A stretch of 64,000 nucleotides of DNA from an uncultured Coriobacteriaceae bacterium (GCA_944321435.1 CALULH010000002.1:124001-188000), one strand, 5' to 3'. Positions 28,933-37,898 are shown, counted from the stretch's first letter. Program-made: numbers and translations. The notes: generated by a model from the letters alone, not told the origin.

Positions 28933-30270
28933 TTACGCCGCGGAGCGCGCAAGCCCGTCCTCATGCGTGGCCTCTTGGCCCAACGCCTCGCTGCATGCGC
29001 GGTAGCGCGGATGCTCCTCCAGCCGGTACGCCTCGACCTGCTCGGCGCGCCGCCCGCGCATGAACAGCCACCACCGGCCGCGCGGCGTCTCGAGCAGCGT
29101 GTTGACCGTCTTGTTGGCGCGGTCCGCATAGCAGCGCGCGCTGTCGACGTCCTGGAACCCCAGGACCAGCTGCGTATCGCAGTTGCCCAGGATCGACATG
29201 GACCGGGCCCGCCCGTAGCGCGCCTCGAGCTGGGTGTAGGACTGCAGCAGCAGCGTGCACCAGATCTCCCGGCTGCGCGCAACGGCCAGAACGTCGTCGA
29301 TGTTGGGGATGCTCAGGTTGGCAAAGTCGTCCAGCAGCAGACGCACGGGCACCCGCAGCGCGCCGTCCGGGCTGCGGTCGGCCTCGCGCATGAGACCGGC
29401 AAACGCATGCGAGACGAACAGGCTGACCAGCGGGTCAAGGCTGCGGTCTATATCACTCGTCGTGACGAACACCGCCATGCGCTCGTTGCCCATCCGGGAA
29501 AAATCCAGCTGGTTGGGGTTGTCGTAAAGCCGCCGCACGCCGTCGAAGCCCAGGCACATGAGCTTCTCGGCCACAATGCCCATGATGCTGGCGTTCATCT
29601 TGTCCGCTGAGCGCGTGGCGCCGTAACGCTGGTAGAGCGCATACGCAAAGCTCCGCGGATCGATCGTCTCGAGCTCCTCGAGCAAGCGGAACGTCGCACC
29701 GCAGCCCAGGTGCTCGGCAAGCTCCACCACCGACGAGAAGGTCTGCTCGGACCGCGGCAGCTCCTCCAGCGTGTAGGCGATGAGCGCCGTAACGAGGTTC
29801 GCCGCCGCATTGTCCCAGAAGGGGTCGTCCCCGTTCTCTACCGGGCAGATGGCGCGGGCAACGCTCACTATGTCCTGCTGGTCGGGAACGCGGTGATCCC
29901 CGTAACGGCGCACGTGCGCCAGGGGGTCGTACCCCACGTCCTCCACGCCGGCTATCGGCGGAAGCGCCGGGCCGCACAGGCAGGTGAAGTCGATCCGCTG
30001 CACCGTGTAACCGTTCGCGGCGAGCACGGGGCCCATCTCGCGGGCCAGCGTGCCCTTGGTGTCGAGCACCACGTAGCTCGCGTTCATCTGCAGGAGGTTG
30101 GGCTTGAGCACGTGGCGCGTCTTGCCGGCCCCCGACGGCCCGATGACCAGCACGTTGTTGTTGAGCCCGGTAAGGCGCGTGTCGCAGGGAAGCTCGCAGC
30201 CGCGCCCCAAAAGCGTGCCGGGAACGCGGGAGGGGGCGGCGCAGGTGGTGGGAACGAGGGTGCTAGGCAT
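28933..30270 (-). CDS. VirD4/TraG-like ATPase lacking membrane helices
   Basis: A 445-residue protein related to type IV secretion coupling ATPases, which pump DNA into the conjugation channel. Walker A is GPSGAGKTRHVLKPN and Walker B is LLLDDFANL, with IPNIDDVLAVAR following as in VirD4 proteins. The N-terminal transmembrane segments of true coupling proteins are absent, so it begins almost at the ATPase core. The start at 30270 has AAAGGAG and overlaps the clpP-like stop by 8 bp (translational coupling). No relaxase or integrase is nearby. It may be a remnant or a soluble ATPase with another role. Confidence 0.82.
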   Translation of the reverse strand: MPSTLVPTTCAAPSRVPGTLLGRGCELPCDTRLTGLNNNVLVIGPSGAGKTRHVLKPNLLQMNASYVVLDTKGTLAREMGPVLAANGYTVQRIDFTCLCGPALPPIAGVEDVGYDPLAHVRRYGDHRVPDQQDIVSVARAICPVENGDDPFWDNAAANLVTALIAYTLEELPRSEQTFSSVVELAEHLGCGATFRLLEELETIDPRSFAYALYQRYGATRSADKMNASIMGIVAEKLMCLGFDGVRRLYDNPNQLDFSRMGNERMAVFVTTSDIDRSLDPLVSLFVSHAFAGLMREADRSPDGALRVPVRLLLDDFANLSIPNIDDVLAVARSREIWCTLLLQSYTQLEARYGRARSMSILGNCDTQLVLGFQDVDSARCYADRANKTVNTLLETPRGRWWLFMRGRRAEQVEAYRLEEHPRYRACSEALGQEATHEDGLARSAA

Positions 30271-30868
30271 ATGCGGGCTCCTTTCGGGAGGAAACGACGG
30301 CATCGGCAAAGCCGAGCTCAACCGCGCGCTCGGCGGTGAGGTACGTGTCCTTGGCCGTGAGGGCCTGGACGCGCTTGACGGTAAGGCCGCTGCGATCGGC
30401 CAGAATTTCGGCGAGCGTGCGGCGCAGCCCCATAAGGCGCCGGCTGGCCTCTTGCACGGCAAGGGCCGAGCCTCCGGCGTTCTCGATGAGCGGATCGTGG
30501 ATCATGAGCTCGGCGTGCGGGAGCATTTCGCGGGTATCGCCCGAAACGAAGATGATCGCGCCCATCGACGCCGCGGTGTCAAAGCACACCGTGTGCACCG
30601 GGCAGGAGATGGAGCGCATGGCGTCCACGATGGCGAGCCCGGCGGAAACCGAGCCGCCTGGACTGGATACGTACACCGTGACGGGCGCCGCGGGGTCGGC
30701 GCGCTCGAGCTGCAGCAGCTGCTGGCAAACGTCGAACGCCATAGCGCGGTCGATGGTGCCCGCCACTGCCAGCTCGCGGTGGGCGAGCATTTCGTCGTAC
30801 ACGGTGGTGAAGGCAACGCCTTGGGCCGATTCGCGCATGGTGCGCGGGCTGATGAAGTCGTGTGACAT
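30263..30868 (-). CDS. ClpP-like serine protease (accessory)
   Basis: A 201-residue ClpP-family peptidase. The catalytic Ser is in DTAASMGAII, His in MIHDPL and Asp in KDTYLTAERA, so the triad is present. The sequence is divergent from housekeeping ClpP (MIHQP is usual). It is the middle gene of a three-gene operon: 15 bp after the upstream gene and overlapping the TraG-like gene. ClpP paralogues of this kind are known on plasmids, phages and conjugative elements. Its substrate and any partner ATPase are unknown. Confidence 0.85.
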   Translation of the reverse strand: MSHDFISPRTMRESAQGVAFTTVYDEMLAHRELAVAGTIDRAMAFDVCQQLLQLERADPAAPVTVYVSSPGGSVSAGLAIVDAMRSISCPVHTVCFDTAASMGAIIFVSGDTREMLPHAELMIHDPLIENAGGSALAVQEASRRLMGLRRTLAEILADRSGLTVKRVQALTAKDTYLTAERAVELGFADAVVSSRKEPAYA

Positions 30869-30883
30869 GGAAACTCCCCTTTC

Positions 30884-31825
30884 TTACGCAGCGATGTGCA
30901 GATCCTGGGCGGCCTGCCTCAGGCGCCTCTCAAGCTCCGGGTGCCGTACGTGCGGGCGGACGTCCTCGGCATGCCGTGGCTGCGCGCAATGCGCCGCCAT
31001 GGCGAGCGGGGCCGCCCACAGCATGACGTCCCTGCGGACCTTTACGTCGAGGCCCGCACCGTTCGCCCCAGCCTCCCGGGACGGCTCGCACGCCGCACGG
31101 AGCTTCAGCAGCGTGTCGGATGAGTCCGCGTGCATGCGGCGCAGCTCCGCATGCCATGCCCTGCGCGCTTTTGTCACCCGTCTCTCAGTGGGCAGGAGCG
31201 AGAAGACCGCATCGAGGTCGGCGAGGGGCGTCTCGGCCATATAGGCCACCAGAAGCCGGGCGCACAACGGGCCGTGCCAGAGATCCTGTGCGTAGGATGC
31301 GAGCAGCGCGATCCGTTCGGCATCGGACATCAGCGTCTGAGCCGGCGGCCAGGACTCGTAGCCGCCCGTCCTCTTGCCGAGCATCTCGGCGGGAGCCTGC
31401 AGGAGGCGCAGGGCCGTGCGAACGTCCTTATCGCGAACGCGCTCCGCCTCGAACGTGTCCTGGGGACCGACCCTCAGGAGTTTGAGGCAGGCAAGCGCCA
31501 GCTGCCCTGCGGTCAGCGGATCCTTGCTCCCCTTTTCCGCGCAAACCGGGATCTGCTCGCGGAAAAGCGCGCTCGCGGCCAAGCCGCGGAGCACCGTCAG
31601 GCGGTTGCGGTCGTGCGCCAGGTAATCCCGGACGGGCAGTTCGGCAACGCGCTCAATCACTGCGCGGCTGAACGTCCTGGTGGGCACGCCCTCCCGAGCG
31701 CGCCGCAAGCGGCCTGCCAGCTCGGAGCAGGTTGGGTGCGCGGTGTTACCGCGCGGCGCGGAATCGGGGGTGCCGCGGTCACCCGTTGACGGAGAAACGT
31801 CGTTTGCTCTGCGATGTATCACCAT
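30884..31825 (-). CDS. Uncharacterised protein of the TraG/ClpP operon
   Basis: A 313-residue soluble protein that I do not recognise. The start at 31825 follows AAAGGGCCCACCA; 14 further residues upstream are open but lack a ribosome site. The sequence is rich in Arg, Ala and Leu with predicted helices and no signal peptide or membrane segment. Possible domain landmarks are RDYLAHDRNRLTVLRGL and LLRVGPQDTF. It is first in an operon with the ClpP-like and TraG-like genes, so a shared function with them is likely. Codon use matches the rest of the window. Confidence 0.7.
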   Translation of the reverse strand: MVIHRRANDVSPSTGDRGTPDSAPRGNTAHPTCSELAGRLRRAREGVPTRTFSRAVIERVAELPVRDYLAHDRNRLTVLRGLAASALFREQIPVCAEKGSKDPLTAGQLALACLKLLRVGPQDTFEAERVRDKDVRTALRLLQAPAEMLGKRTGGYESWPPAQTLMSDAERIALLASYAQDLWHGPLCARLLVAYMAETPLADLDAVFSLLPTERRVTKARRAWHAELRRMHADSSDTLLKLRAACEPSREAGANGAGLDVKVRRDVMLWAAPLAMAAHCAQPRHAEDVRPHVRHPELERRLRQAAQDLHIAA

Positions 31826-32313
31826 TGGTGGGCCCTTTCTTCTATGCTGGGGCGGCATGCCGCCCATGTCTTATATGCTTGCTCGTGGTGAAATACGGTT
31901 GTCGGTTTGTTCAAGGTGCGCTTGCGCGCCAACCGCCTCCTGCGAGGCGGCGCGGTGCTGCCTTGCGGACGGCCGATGCCAAGCCGCCCGCTATGCGGTT
32001 GTCAAGGTGCACGCCGGCAGAGCCGGGCGACCGACCCTGTCGCTTTAAGGCGCTTGCACCGCAAACCCGCGGCACAGCAAGCCCCTCAAGGCGAGAAGAT
32101 CGCGTCAGCGTAACCCTATTGCGTTGTCAGATGAGGAATGTAGTGGTTGTCATACGCTCTCCCTTACCGCTGATGTGCTGAAATACGCTGCTGAATATGC
32201 TCGGAGTCTCAAACGCCCTCAAGGCGCTTACCCATTACGCCATTATGTGCGCGCCTTTGTCAAGAGGTTTTCTCATTTTTTTCTGTGATGGCCTACGGAG
32301 CCGTTTTCACAGA
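31826..32313. other. Intergenic stretch without recognised gene
   Basis: About 490 bp upstream of the TraG/ClpP operon, with lower GC than its surroundings in the right part. I see no convincing gene, hairpin or promoter. It probably holds the operon promoter. Confidence 0.4.
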
Positions 32314-32395
32314 GATTCCGGCCCTTACGAGAAACGGGCCGGGCACCGCTGGGGTACCCGGCCCGAAGCCTCCCTGGAGCCAGCGACAGGAATCG
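32314..32395 (-). repeat. Duplicated tRNA-Thr 3' end plus terminator (outer copy)
   Basis: 82 bp identical to 32504-32585, offset by 190 bp. It contains the last 31 nt of tRNA-Thr(UGU) including CCA, followed by the tRNA terminator hairpin. There is no complete tRNA here. Such a copy of a tRNA 3' end is the usual trace of site-specific integration, or of a local duplication. Confidence 0.85.
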
Positions 32396-32518
32396 GCGCG
32401 CGGCTGCGCCGCCCGCCCCCGCTGCGGAAGCCTCGCGGCTTCCTTGCGCGCTGCGCTGGAAAACGCTCCGCGTTTCCTCAGCTCCGCGCCCGCAACCGGG
32501 TTCGATTCCGGCCCTTAC

Positions 32519-32557
32519 GAGAAACGGGCCGGGCACCGCTGGGGTACCCGGCCCGAA
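32519..32557 (-). terminator. tRNA-Thr(UGU) terminator
   Basis: The stem CGGGCCGGG / CCCGGCCCG with a 13-nt loop is followed on the minus strand by TTTCTC. It is also present in the duplicated copy 190 bp downstream. Confidence 0.75.
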
Positions 32558-32564
32558 GCCTCCC

Positions 32565-32640
32565 TGGAGCCAGCGACAGGAATCGAACCCGCAACCCAGT
32601 GATTACAAATCACTTGCTCTACCGTTGAGCCACGCTGGCT
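32565..32640 (-). tRNA. tRNA-Thr (TGT anticodon)
   Basis: 76 nt with encoded CCA, acceptor AGCCAGC/GCTGGCT and anticodon loop TTTGTAA. Its 3' half is duplicated at 32314-32395. Confidence 0.96.
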
Positions 32641-32682
32641 TGGCTGGCGCGCGGGCTTGCCGCCCGTTGCGCGAGCTTGTTA

Positions 32683-32711
32683 AGAATATCGTTGCAGCCG
32701 CAAAACCGCAA
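32683..32711 (-). promoter_or_regulatory. Candidate tRNA-Thr promoter
   Basis: TTGCGG (32706-32711) and TATTCT (32683-32688) with 17-bp spacing on the minus strand, about 40 bp before the tRNA. Confidence 0.45.
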
Positions 32712-32764
32712 GCGGCGCCTGGACGCTTCTAAGCTTATCCACTATCGGGGCAGAGCGTCCGACC

Positions 32765-33508
32765 CTATCCTCGGTCCCGCAGGGCGGCCAACTGGGCGCG
32801 AGCCGCCGGGCTCAGGCGATCCGCCAGGGTGAGCTTCATGGGAGGGATCTCGTCCATCTCGCGCTGCACGCTTTCGTTCACCGCGGTGATCTCCGCTGTG
32901 AACATGCGCGCCGATATGCGCGTGACCCCCTTGCCCATGGCCACCGCCTGAATGGTGCCGTCGCTCGTGGCCACCGTGACGGCGCGCCCCTGCTCGCGCG
33001 CGTCGGTGCAGAGCTGCTCGATCACGCGGTCGGCCGAAACCCCCGGGGGCGAGAAGATCACCTGCACGCCGGCCTGCGGCAGGTTGGGCCGGTCGGGGTT
33101 CTTGTTGCCCGCGCCATCGAACACCACCACTGCATCGTAGCTGGCCTGGGCAAACGCCGCAACGTCGGAGATCAGGGCCTCGCGGGCGCGCGGGTACACG
33201 TCGCGGCTGAGCGGGTCGCCGGCGGTGTCGCGGTAGACCAGCGCCTCGTAGCGCGGCGTGGCGTAGATGATGTTGTAGCCGTCCACCACCAGCAGCGGAC
33301 GGCGCTTGGCGCCGCGGCCCGTGCCGTACGGGCTCCTACCCGCCTCGCGGCGCATGGTGCCGTTCGCCGCGCCGCCGGCTCCGCCCAAAGACTCCGCGCC
33401 GGCGCTGCTGAACGCGTTGCCCGCGCCATACGTGCTGGCATCGACAATGGGCTTGGCCGAACCGGCCCCGAACCGCTTGGCCTTTTTCTTGTTACGCTTG
33501 CTGGCCAC
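32765..33508 (-). CDS. NYN-domain (YacP/Rae1-like) endoribonuclease
   Basis: A 247-residue protein. Residues about 68-247 form a PIN-like NYN domain: LLVVDGYNIIYATP carries the first Asp, followed by VVVFDGAG and VATSDGTIQ. Its relatives YacP/Rae1 in Bacillus cleave mRNA on the ribosome. The first 65 residues are basic and low complexity. It follows rlmB by 2 bp, as in the Bacillus cysS-rlmB-yacP order, so context and motifs agree. Confidence 0.88.
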   Translation of the reverse strand: MASKRNKKKAKRFGAGSAKPIVDASTYGAGNAFSSAGAESLGGAGGAANGTMRREAGRSPYGTGRGAKRRPLLVVDGYNIIYATPRYEALVYRDTAGDPLSRDVYPRAREALISDVAAFAQASYDAVVVFDGAGNKNPDRPNLPQAGVQVIFSPPGVSADRVIEQLCTDAREQGRAVTVATSDGTIQAVAMGKGVTRISARMFTAEITAVNESVQREMDEIPPMKLTLADRLSPAARAQLAALRDRG

Positions 33509-33510
33509 GG

Positions 33511-34647
33511 CTATGCGCCCGCCTTCGCGCCGCCGTCGGCATCGGCCTGAGCAGCTGCCGCCTCGGCCGGCTCCAAGACCGGCGCGCCCTTCTCGGCCGA
33601 CGCGGCGCTTTGGGAGCCCGGGCCGTTATCGCCCAACAGCTCGCCCTGGTTGGCGCGCAGCCACTCGTAGCACATGACCGTGGCCGCCTGCGCAACGTTC
33701 AGGCTCTCGGTGAGGCCGCGCTGCGGCAGCTTAACCAAGAAGTCGCACTTATCGAGCATGAGGCGCGAAATACCCGCGCCCTCCGATCCCATCACCAGCG
33801 CAATGCGGCCCGAAAGCGGCGCCCCCCATACGCTCTCGCGCGCGTGCTCGGACGAACCGCCCACCCAGAAGCCGGCCTCCTTGAGGCGCTCCACCGCGGC
33901 GGGGAGGTTGGGAACCCGCGCGATGGGCAGGTGCATGACGGCGCCCGCGCTCGTCTTGTACGCGCCCACGCCCACGGCCGCCGCGCGCTTGTTGGCAATG
34001 ACCACGCCCGCCGCGCCCACAACCTCGGCCGAGCGCACGATAGCGCCGAAGTTGCCCTCGTCGGTCACGTGGTCGAGCACCACCACGAGCGCGGCGCCCG
34101 TGCCCGCGCGCTGTATAACGTCCTCAAGCGAGGCATAGGGGAACGGCGCTGTTTCCAGCACGATGCCCTGGTGCGCGCCGTGGCTGGAGATGCGGTCAAG
34201 CTGAGCGCGCGGCACCTCCTTGAAGGGCACGCCGGCGCTCCGCAGGTCGTAGACGATGCGCGCCAGGTTCTCGTCGGCGCGCGCGTCTTGGGCGATAAGC
34301 GCCCTCTTGACCGGGAAGCCGCTGCGCAGGGCCTCCGCCGTCGCGCGACGCCCCTCTATATAGGTATCCTCCGCGCGACCAGCACCGCCCTGCCCCCGCG
34401 CGCGATCCGCATGCGGCGCACCGGCGGCTCCGTAACCCCTGCGGTAACCCGACTTGCCGCGCTTATCGCCCGCGGCGTCCGAACGGAAGCCCGATCCGCC
34501 ACGGGCACCGCCCGAGCGGGCGGCACGGGAGCGCTTATCGCCCGCAGACCCTCCGCGCGATCCCGACCCGCCGCGAGCGCCGCCGCGGGCCCGGTCTCCA
34601 AAGCCCGCGCCGCCACGCTGCGACGCGCGCCTGTTCTTGTCAGCCAT
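33511..34647 (-). CDS. rlmB: 23S rRNA (guanosine-2'-O-)-methyltransferase RlmB-like (SpoU/TrmH family)
   Basis: A 378-residue enzyme. The first 100 residues are an Arg-Gly-rich disordered region. Then comes a substrate-binding domain (YIEGRRATAEAL...HQGIVL), followed by the SPOUT knot with LDHVTDEGNFGAIVRSA, MGSEGAGISRL and LNVAQAATVMCYEW (motifs 1-3). It methylates the ribose of G2251-equivalent in 23S rRNA in relatives. The start at 34647 has AAGGAGAG. It would follow cysS directly were it not for the inserted opposite-strand gene at 35094. Confidence 0.92.
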   Translation of the reverse strand: MADKNRRASQRGGAGFGDRARGGARGGSGSRGGSAGDKRSRAARSGGARGGSGFRSDAAGDKRGKSGYRRGYGAAGAPHADRARGQGGAGRAEDTYIEGRRATAEALRSGFPVKRALIAQDARADENLARIVYDLRSAGVPFKEVPRAQLDRISSHGAHQGIVLETAPFPYASLEDVIQRAGTGAALVVVLDHVTDEGNFGAIVRSAEVVGAAGVVIANKRAAAVGVGAYKTSAGAVMHLPIARVPNLPAAVERLKEAGFWVGGSSEHARESVWGAPLSGRIALVMGSEGAGISRLMLDKCDFLVKLPQRGLTESLNVAQAATVMCYEWLRANQGELLGDNGPGSQSAASAEKGAPVLEPAEAAAAQADADGGAKAGA

Positions 34648-34802
34648 GTACGCCTCTCTCCTTGCCCGACGCGCCTGCGCGCCTGCGCGAGCGCGCCGTC
34701 GCAATCACCTTCTTGCCCTAGCAGTATACGAAACTCCGCGACGTCGCTAACGGGACGACACGCCCGAATCGGCAATATGCGCCCCGCCCCCACACGCGTC
34801 CC

Positions 34803-34913
34803 GTGCGTTCAGCCCTCTGCCGCAACCCTGCCGGCCCCGCGCCATGCCCCTCGCGTTCCGTGCGCTCAGCCTCGCCGCAGGCCCGCCGGCCCCGCGCCGT
34901 GCCCCTCACGTCC
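34803..34913. repeat. 57-bp degenerate tandem duplication
   Basis: Two neighbouring copies share CCGGCCCCGCGCC and CGTGCG-TCAGCC. They abut the family-4 hairpin at 34921. I see no gene here. Confidence 0.65.
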
Positions 34914-34920
34914 GCAAATT

Positions 34921-34986
34921 GCGTTGCACAGCCTACACGAAACGCCTTTTTTCGGCCCTCTCATGTAAGCTGTGCGACGCTTTTTT
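34921..34986. repeat. Family-4 hairpin, copy A
   Basis: A 60-nt element with 20-nt arms (34921-34940 and 34961-34980) and a 20-nt loop, followed by TTTTTT on the plus strand. The right arm core is GCTGTGCGACGC. The same element lies on the other side of the 35094-36068 gene (36186), and a solitary copy is at 38791. Confidence 0.85.
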
Positions 34987-35093
34987 CTCACGCTTGGCAG
35001 CCTTCGCCTTGTGCACCATACTGCCAGAAAGAACGCGGGAAGCGCGCTGCACTGGCAGCATCCAGGACCCGCAAACGCAGAAGGAGGAGGGCA

Positions 35094-36068
35094 ATGGATA
35101 TCCCCGTTGTGCTCTCCCACAAAACCGCATGGCTTTTTCTTCATGCGCCAAACCGCAATCGCCTGAGGCGCATCTTGGCGAGCCGCCCTATCTTTAAACC
35201 AGGCACCAAGGCATCGGCGCTTGCCTCGCGCTTACGCGACGTGCTATCGGCCTGCGGCATCCCACGCGATAAGCTCGAGAAGATCGATGTCCTGGTTTCC
35301 TTTGCCGCCGAACGAAGCAATTCACCGGATTTCAGATCTCATGCGCTGGGGCGCCTGCTCGAAGGCAACTTGGTTGAGCCGGTATGCCCTGGCGTGCTTG
35401 TCGTTCGCCCGGAGCTGTGCTTCATCCAGGCAACGGTTTGGATGGAGCCCCTTGAGGCGCTTGAGTTCGGTTTTGAGCTCTGCGGTCGCTACGAATCCGT
35501 GGCGCCCCTTGGCAAGAAGGGCTACCGGGAACGCCCGCCTCTCACGACACCTGCCGACATCCGCGCGGTAGCCAAACGCCTCCCCCGCCTACCGGGATCG
35601 CACAAGGCGATTCTCGCCCTCGCGCGCATACGGTCAGGATCGCGCTCGCCCATGGAGACCGCCGTGGCGCTCAGCATCCTATGCTCCCAAAAGGACGGCG
35701 GACTCGGCTGCTTTGATATAGAGATGAACCGGCGCATTCCCATACCGGCCGACATGCGGCGCTTCTTTTCCTTTGATCATATCGAGATCGATCTTTTCTT
35801 GCCAAGTGCAAACGCGGGGATAGAGTACGACGGCTCATACCATGCCGAGCTCAAGCGGCGCACGCACGATATGGACCGCAGCTCCGCCCTCTCCATGCTG
35901 GGCATCCCCATCCGCACGATAAGCGCGCAGCACCTGTCGAGCCAGCTTGCGTTCCACCGCGCCCTTAACGCCGTGGCCCAGCTGCTCGGCATAGCGCCGC
36001 CGGCAAGCGCCGCATTCCAACGGCGCCAAAACGAGCTGCGCCTATCCCTTATACGCAACTGGTCGTAA
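35094..36068 (+). CDS. DUF559-type nuclease-fold protein (nuclease-like gene 3)
   Basis: A 324-residue protein. The N-terminal half is not recognised. The C-terminal third has SPMETAVALSIL, then IEIDLFLPSANAGIEYDG-YH and D-DRSSALSMLGIPIRT. This is the D-x(n)-E-x-D pattern of DUF559/Vsr-like PD-(D/E)XK nucleases. AAGGAGGAGG precedes the ATG. It is on the strand opposite to its neighbours and splits the conserved cysS-rlmB-yacP order. It has family-4 hairpins on both sides, which together look like one inserted unit. DNA or RNA substrate unknown. Confidence 0.8.
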   Translation: MDIPVVLSHKTAWLFLHAPNRNRLRRILASRPIFKPGTKASALASRLRDVLSACGIPRDKLEKIDVLVSFAAERSNSPDFRSHALGRLLEGNLVEPVCPGVLVVRPELCFIQATVWMEPLEALEFGFELCGRYESVAPLGKKGYRERPPLTTPADIRAVAKRLPRLPGSHKAILALARIRSGSRSPMETAVALSILCSQKDGGLGCFDIEMNRRIPIPADMRRFFSFDHIEIDLFLPSANAGIEYDGSYHAELKRRTHDMDRSSALSMLGIPIRTISAQHLSSQLAFHRALNAVAQLLGIAPPASAAFQRRQNELRLSLIRNWS

Positions 36069-36185
36069 GGCACCGCAGCAAAGCACGGCGCACGCTATGC
36101 AAAGACGGCATCCAAGCAAAATCAGGTACGACGCACGCGAAAACGGCGCGCGAGCCAAACAACGCCAGGCATACGATAACAGGAA

Positions 36186-36249
36186 GCGTCGCACAGCCTA
36201 CACGAAGCGCCTTGCTTTGGCTCCTCCGTATAAGCTGTGCGACGCTTTT
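36186..36249. repeat. Family-4 hairpin, copy B
   Basis: A 60-nt element (arms 36186-36205 and 36226-36245) followed by TTTTG. The right arm end GCTGTGCGACGC is identical to copy A, while the loop differs. It also resembles a bidirectional terminator. Confidence 0.85.
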
Positions 36250-36363
36250 GAGCAAGGAAGGGAATCAGTGCGAGAAGCGCCTACTCTTATCGGCCCGGTA
36301 CGCCCCTCCTCGTGCTCAACGCGCCCGCTTGCTTTGGGCAACGTGCGCGGACGGCCGAACCCC

Positions 36364-37830
36364 CTAGGCCCGCTTGATGCGGCTGCCGGCAGCGGTGTCC
36401 TCGACTACAAGGCCCATGTCGCGCAGCTGGTCGCGAATGGCGTCGGCACGCCCCCAATCCTTGGCGGCGCGGGCCTCTGCGCGGGCAGCCAGCACGGCCT
36501 CGGCAGCCTCGTCCACGCTGTCGCCGGTATAACCCACCAATCCGGCGGCAACCCCGAGCAGGCCCACCGGCAACTCCTCTTTGGGCTCGCGAAGCTCGAC
36601 GCCGAGGACGGCAAACGCGCCCGCGATCCCCGCGGAGCAAGCGTAGCATGCCTCCTCGTCCGCATCGCCGCCCACCTCGTCGAGGTATGTGTTCGCCTCG
36701 GTTACGAGCTGGAAGTAGGCGGCCACGGCGCCGGCGGTGTTGAAGTCGTCGTTCATCGCAGCCTCAAACTCCGCCGCGGCATGCTCGGCTGCGGCGATCA
36801 ACGCGGCGGCGCGCTCGGCATCCGCCTTGCCGGAGGCGTGCTTGGCCGCCCACACGAGGTTCTCCATGCACGTGGCAATGCGCTCGAGGGAGTTCTCGGC
36901 GCCCTCCAGGCGCTCCCAACTGAAGTCCAGGGGGCTGCGGTAATGCGTCTGCAGCATCAACAGGCGCAGGGCTGCGGCACTGTGCTGGTCCAGGACCTCC
37001 TTGAGCGTGAAGAAATTGCCCAGGCTCTTGGACATCTTCTCGCCGTCCACCAGGAGCATGCCCGTGTGCATCCAGGTGTTGGCAAAGCCCTGGTGCCAGC
37101 AGCACGTAGCCTGCGCGCACTCGTTCTCATGATGCGGAAACGCCAGGTCGGAGCCACCGCCGTGAATATCGATCGGCGTCCCCAGGTACCGGTGCACCAT
37201 GGCGGCGCACTCGGTGTGCCAGCCGGGGCGACCCTGGCCCCACGGGCTCGGCCAGCTGGGCTCGCCGGGCTTGGCGGCTTTCCACAGCGCAAAGTCCAAC
37301 GGATCGCGCTTGTCCTCGTTCTCCTCGATGCGCGCGCCGACCATGAGGTCGTCAACCTTGCGCCCCGACACCTCGCCGTACGCCGGATCGCTCCTGACCG
37401 AGAAGTACACGTCGCCGTTATCCGCCGCATAGGCGTGCCCCTGCTCGATCAAGCTCTTGATCATGCCGATCATGGGGCCGATCTCCTTGGTGGCGCGCGG
37501 CCGGATATCCGGATCCATGATGTTGAAGCGGCGCATCTGCTCGATAAACGCCGCGGAGAACTCGGCGGCCACCTCCTCGGCTGTGCGGCCCTGCTCGTTG
37601 GCGCGGTTGATGATCTTATCGTCCACGTCGGTCAGGTTCTGCGCGAAAGTAACCTCGTAGCCGCAGGCGATAAGCCAACGCCGGATCACATCGAAGCTGA
37701 GGAACGTGCGCGCGTTGCCGATGTGGATCTGGTCGTACACGGTGGGACCGCACACGTACATGCGGACCTTTCCCTCCTCGATGGGCTGGAACTCCTCTTT
37801 CTTATGCGTCTGCGAGTTGTAAATAAGCAT
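36364..37830 (-). CDS. cysS: Cysteinyl-tRNA synthetase
   Basis: A 488-residue class I synthetase. It shows CGPTVYDQIHIGNART (zinc Cys and HIGH), GHSD-like zinc ligands (WHTECAAMV, GGGSDLAFPHHENE), and KMSKSLGNFF. The C-terminal DALR domain and tail end KDWGRADAIRDQLRDMGL. The start at 37830 follows AAGGGAGCAGATCAT. It is downstream of ispF, with two family-7 hairpins between them. Confidence 0.97.
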   Translation of the reverse strand: MLIYNSQTHKKEEFQPIEEGKVRMYVCGPTVYDQIHIGNARTFLSFDVIRRWLIACGYEVTFAQNLTDVDDKIINRANEQGRTAEEVAAEFSAAFIEQMRRFNIMDPDIRPRATKEIGPMIGMIKSLIEQGHAYAADNGDVYFSVRSDPAYGEVSGRKVDDLMVGARIEENEDKRDPLDFALWKAAKPGEPSWPSPWGQGRPGWHTECAAMVHRYLGTPIDIHGGGSDLAFPHHENECAQATCCWHQGFANTWMHTGMLLVDGEKMSKSLGNFFTLKEVLDQHSAAALRLLMLQTHYRSPLDFSWERLEGAENSLERIATCMENLVWAAKHASGKADAERAAALIAAAEHAAAEFEAAMNDDFNTAGAVAAYFQLVTEANTYLDEVGGDADEEACYACSAGIAGAFAVLGVELREPKEELPVGLLGVAAGLVGYTGDSVDEAAEAVLAARAEARAAKDWGRADAIRDQLRDMGLVVEDTAAGSRIKRA

Positions 37831-37898
37831 ATGATCTGCTCCCTTGTCTCTATATATACGGGCGAGAAATGCCGCAGGAGTCCGGCTGCCGCGCCGGC

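Noticed and set aside
28933..31825. A conjugative transposon
   Set aside because: Relaxase, VirB-type and integrase genes are absent, and the TraG-like protein lacks membrane helices.
32314..32395. A functional attachment site of a complete integrated element
   Set aside because: No integrase or excisionase is visible nearby and the copies are only 190 bp apart. It is reported only as a possible scar.
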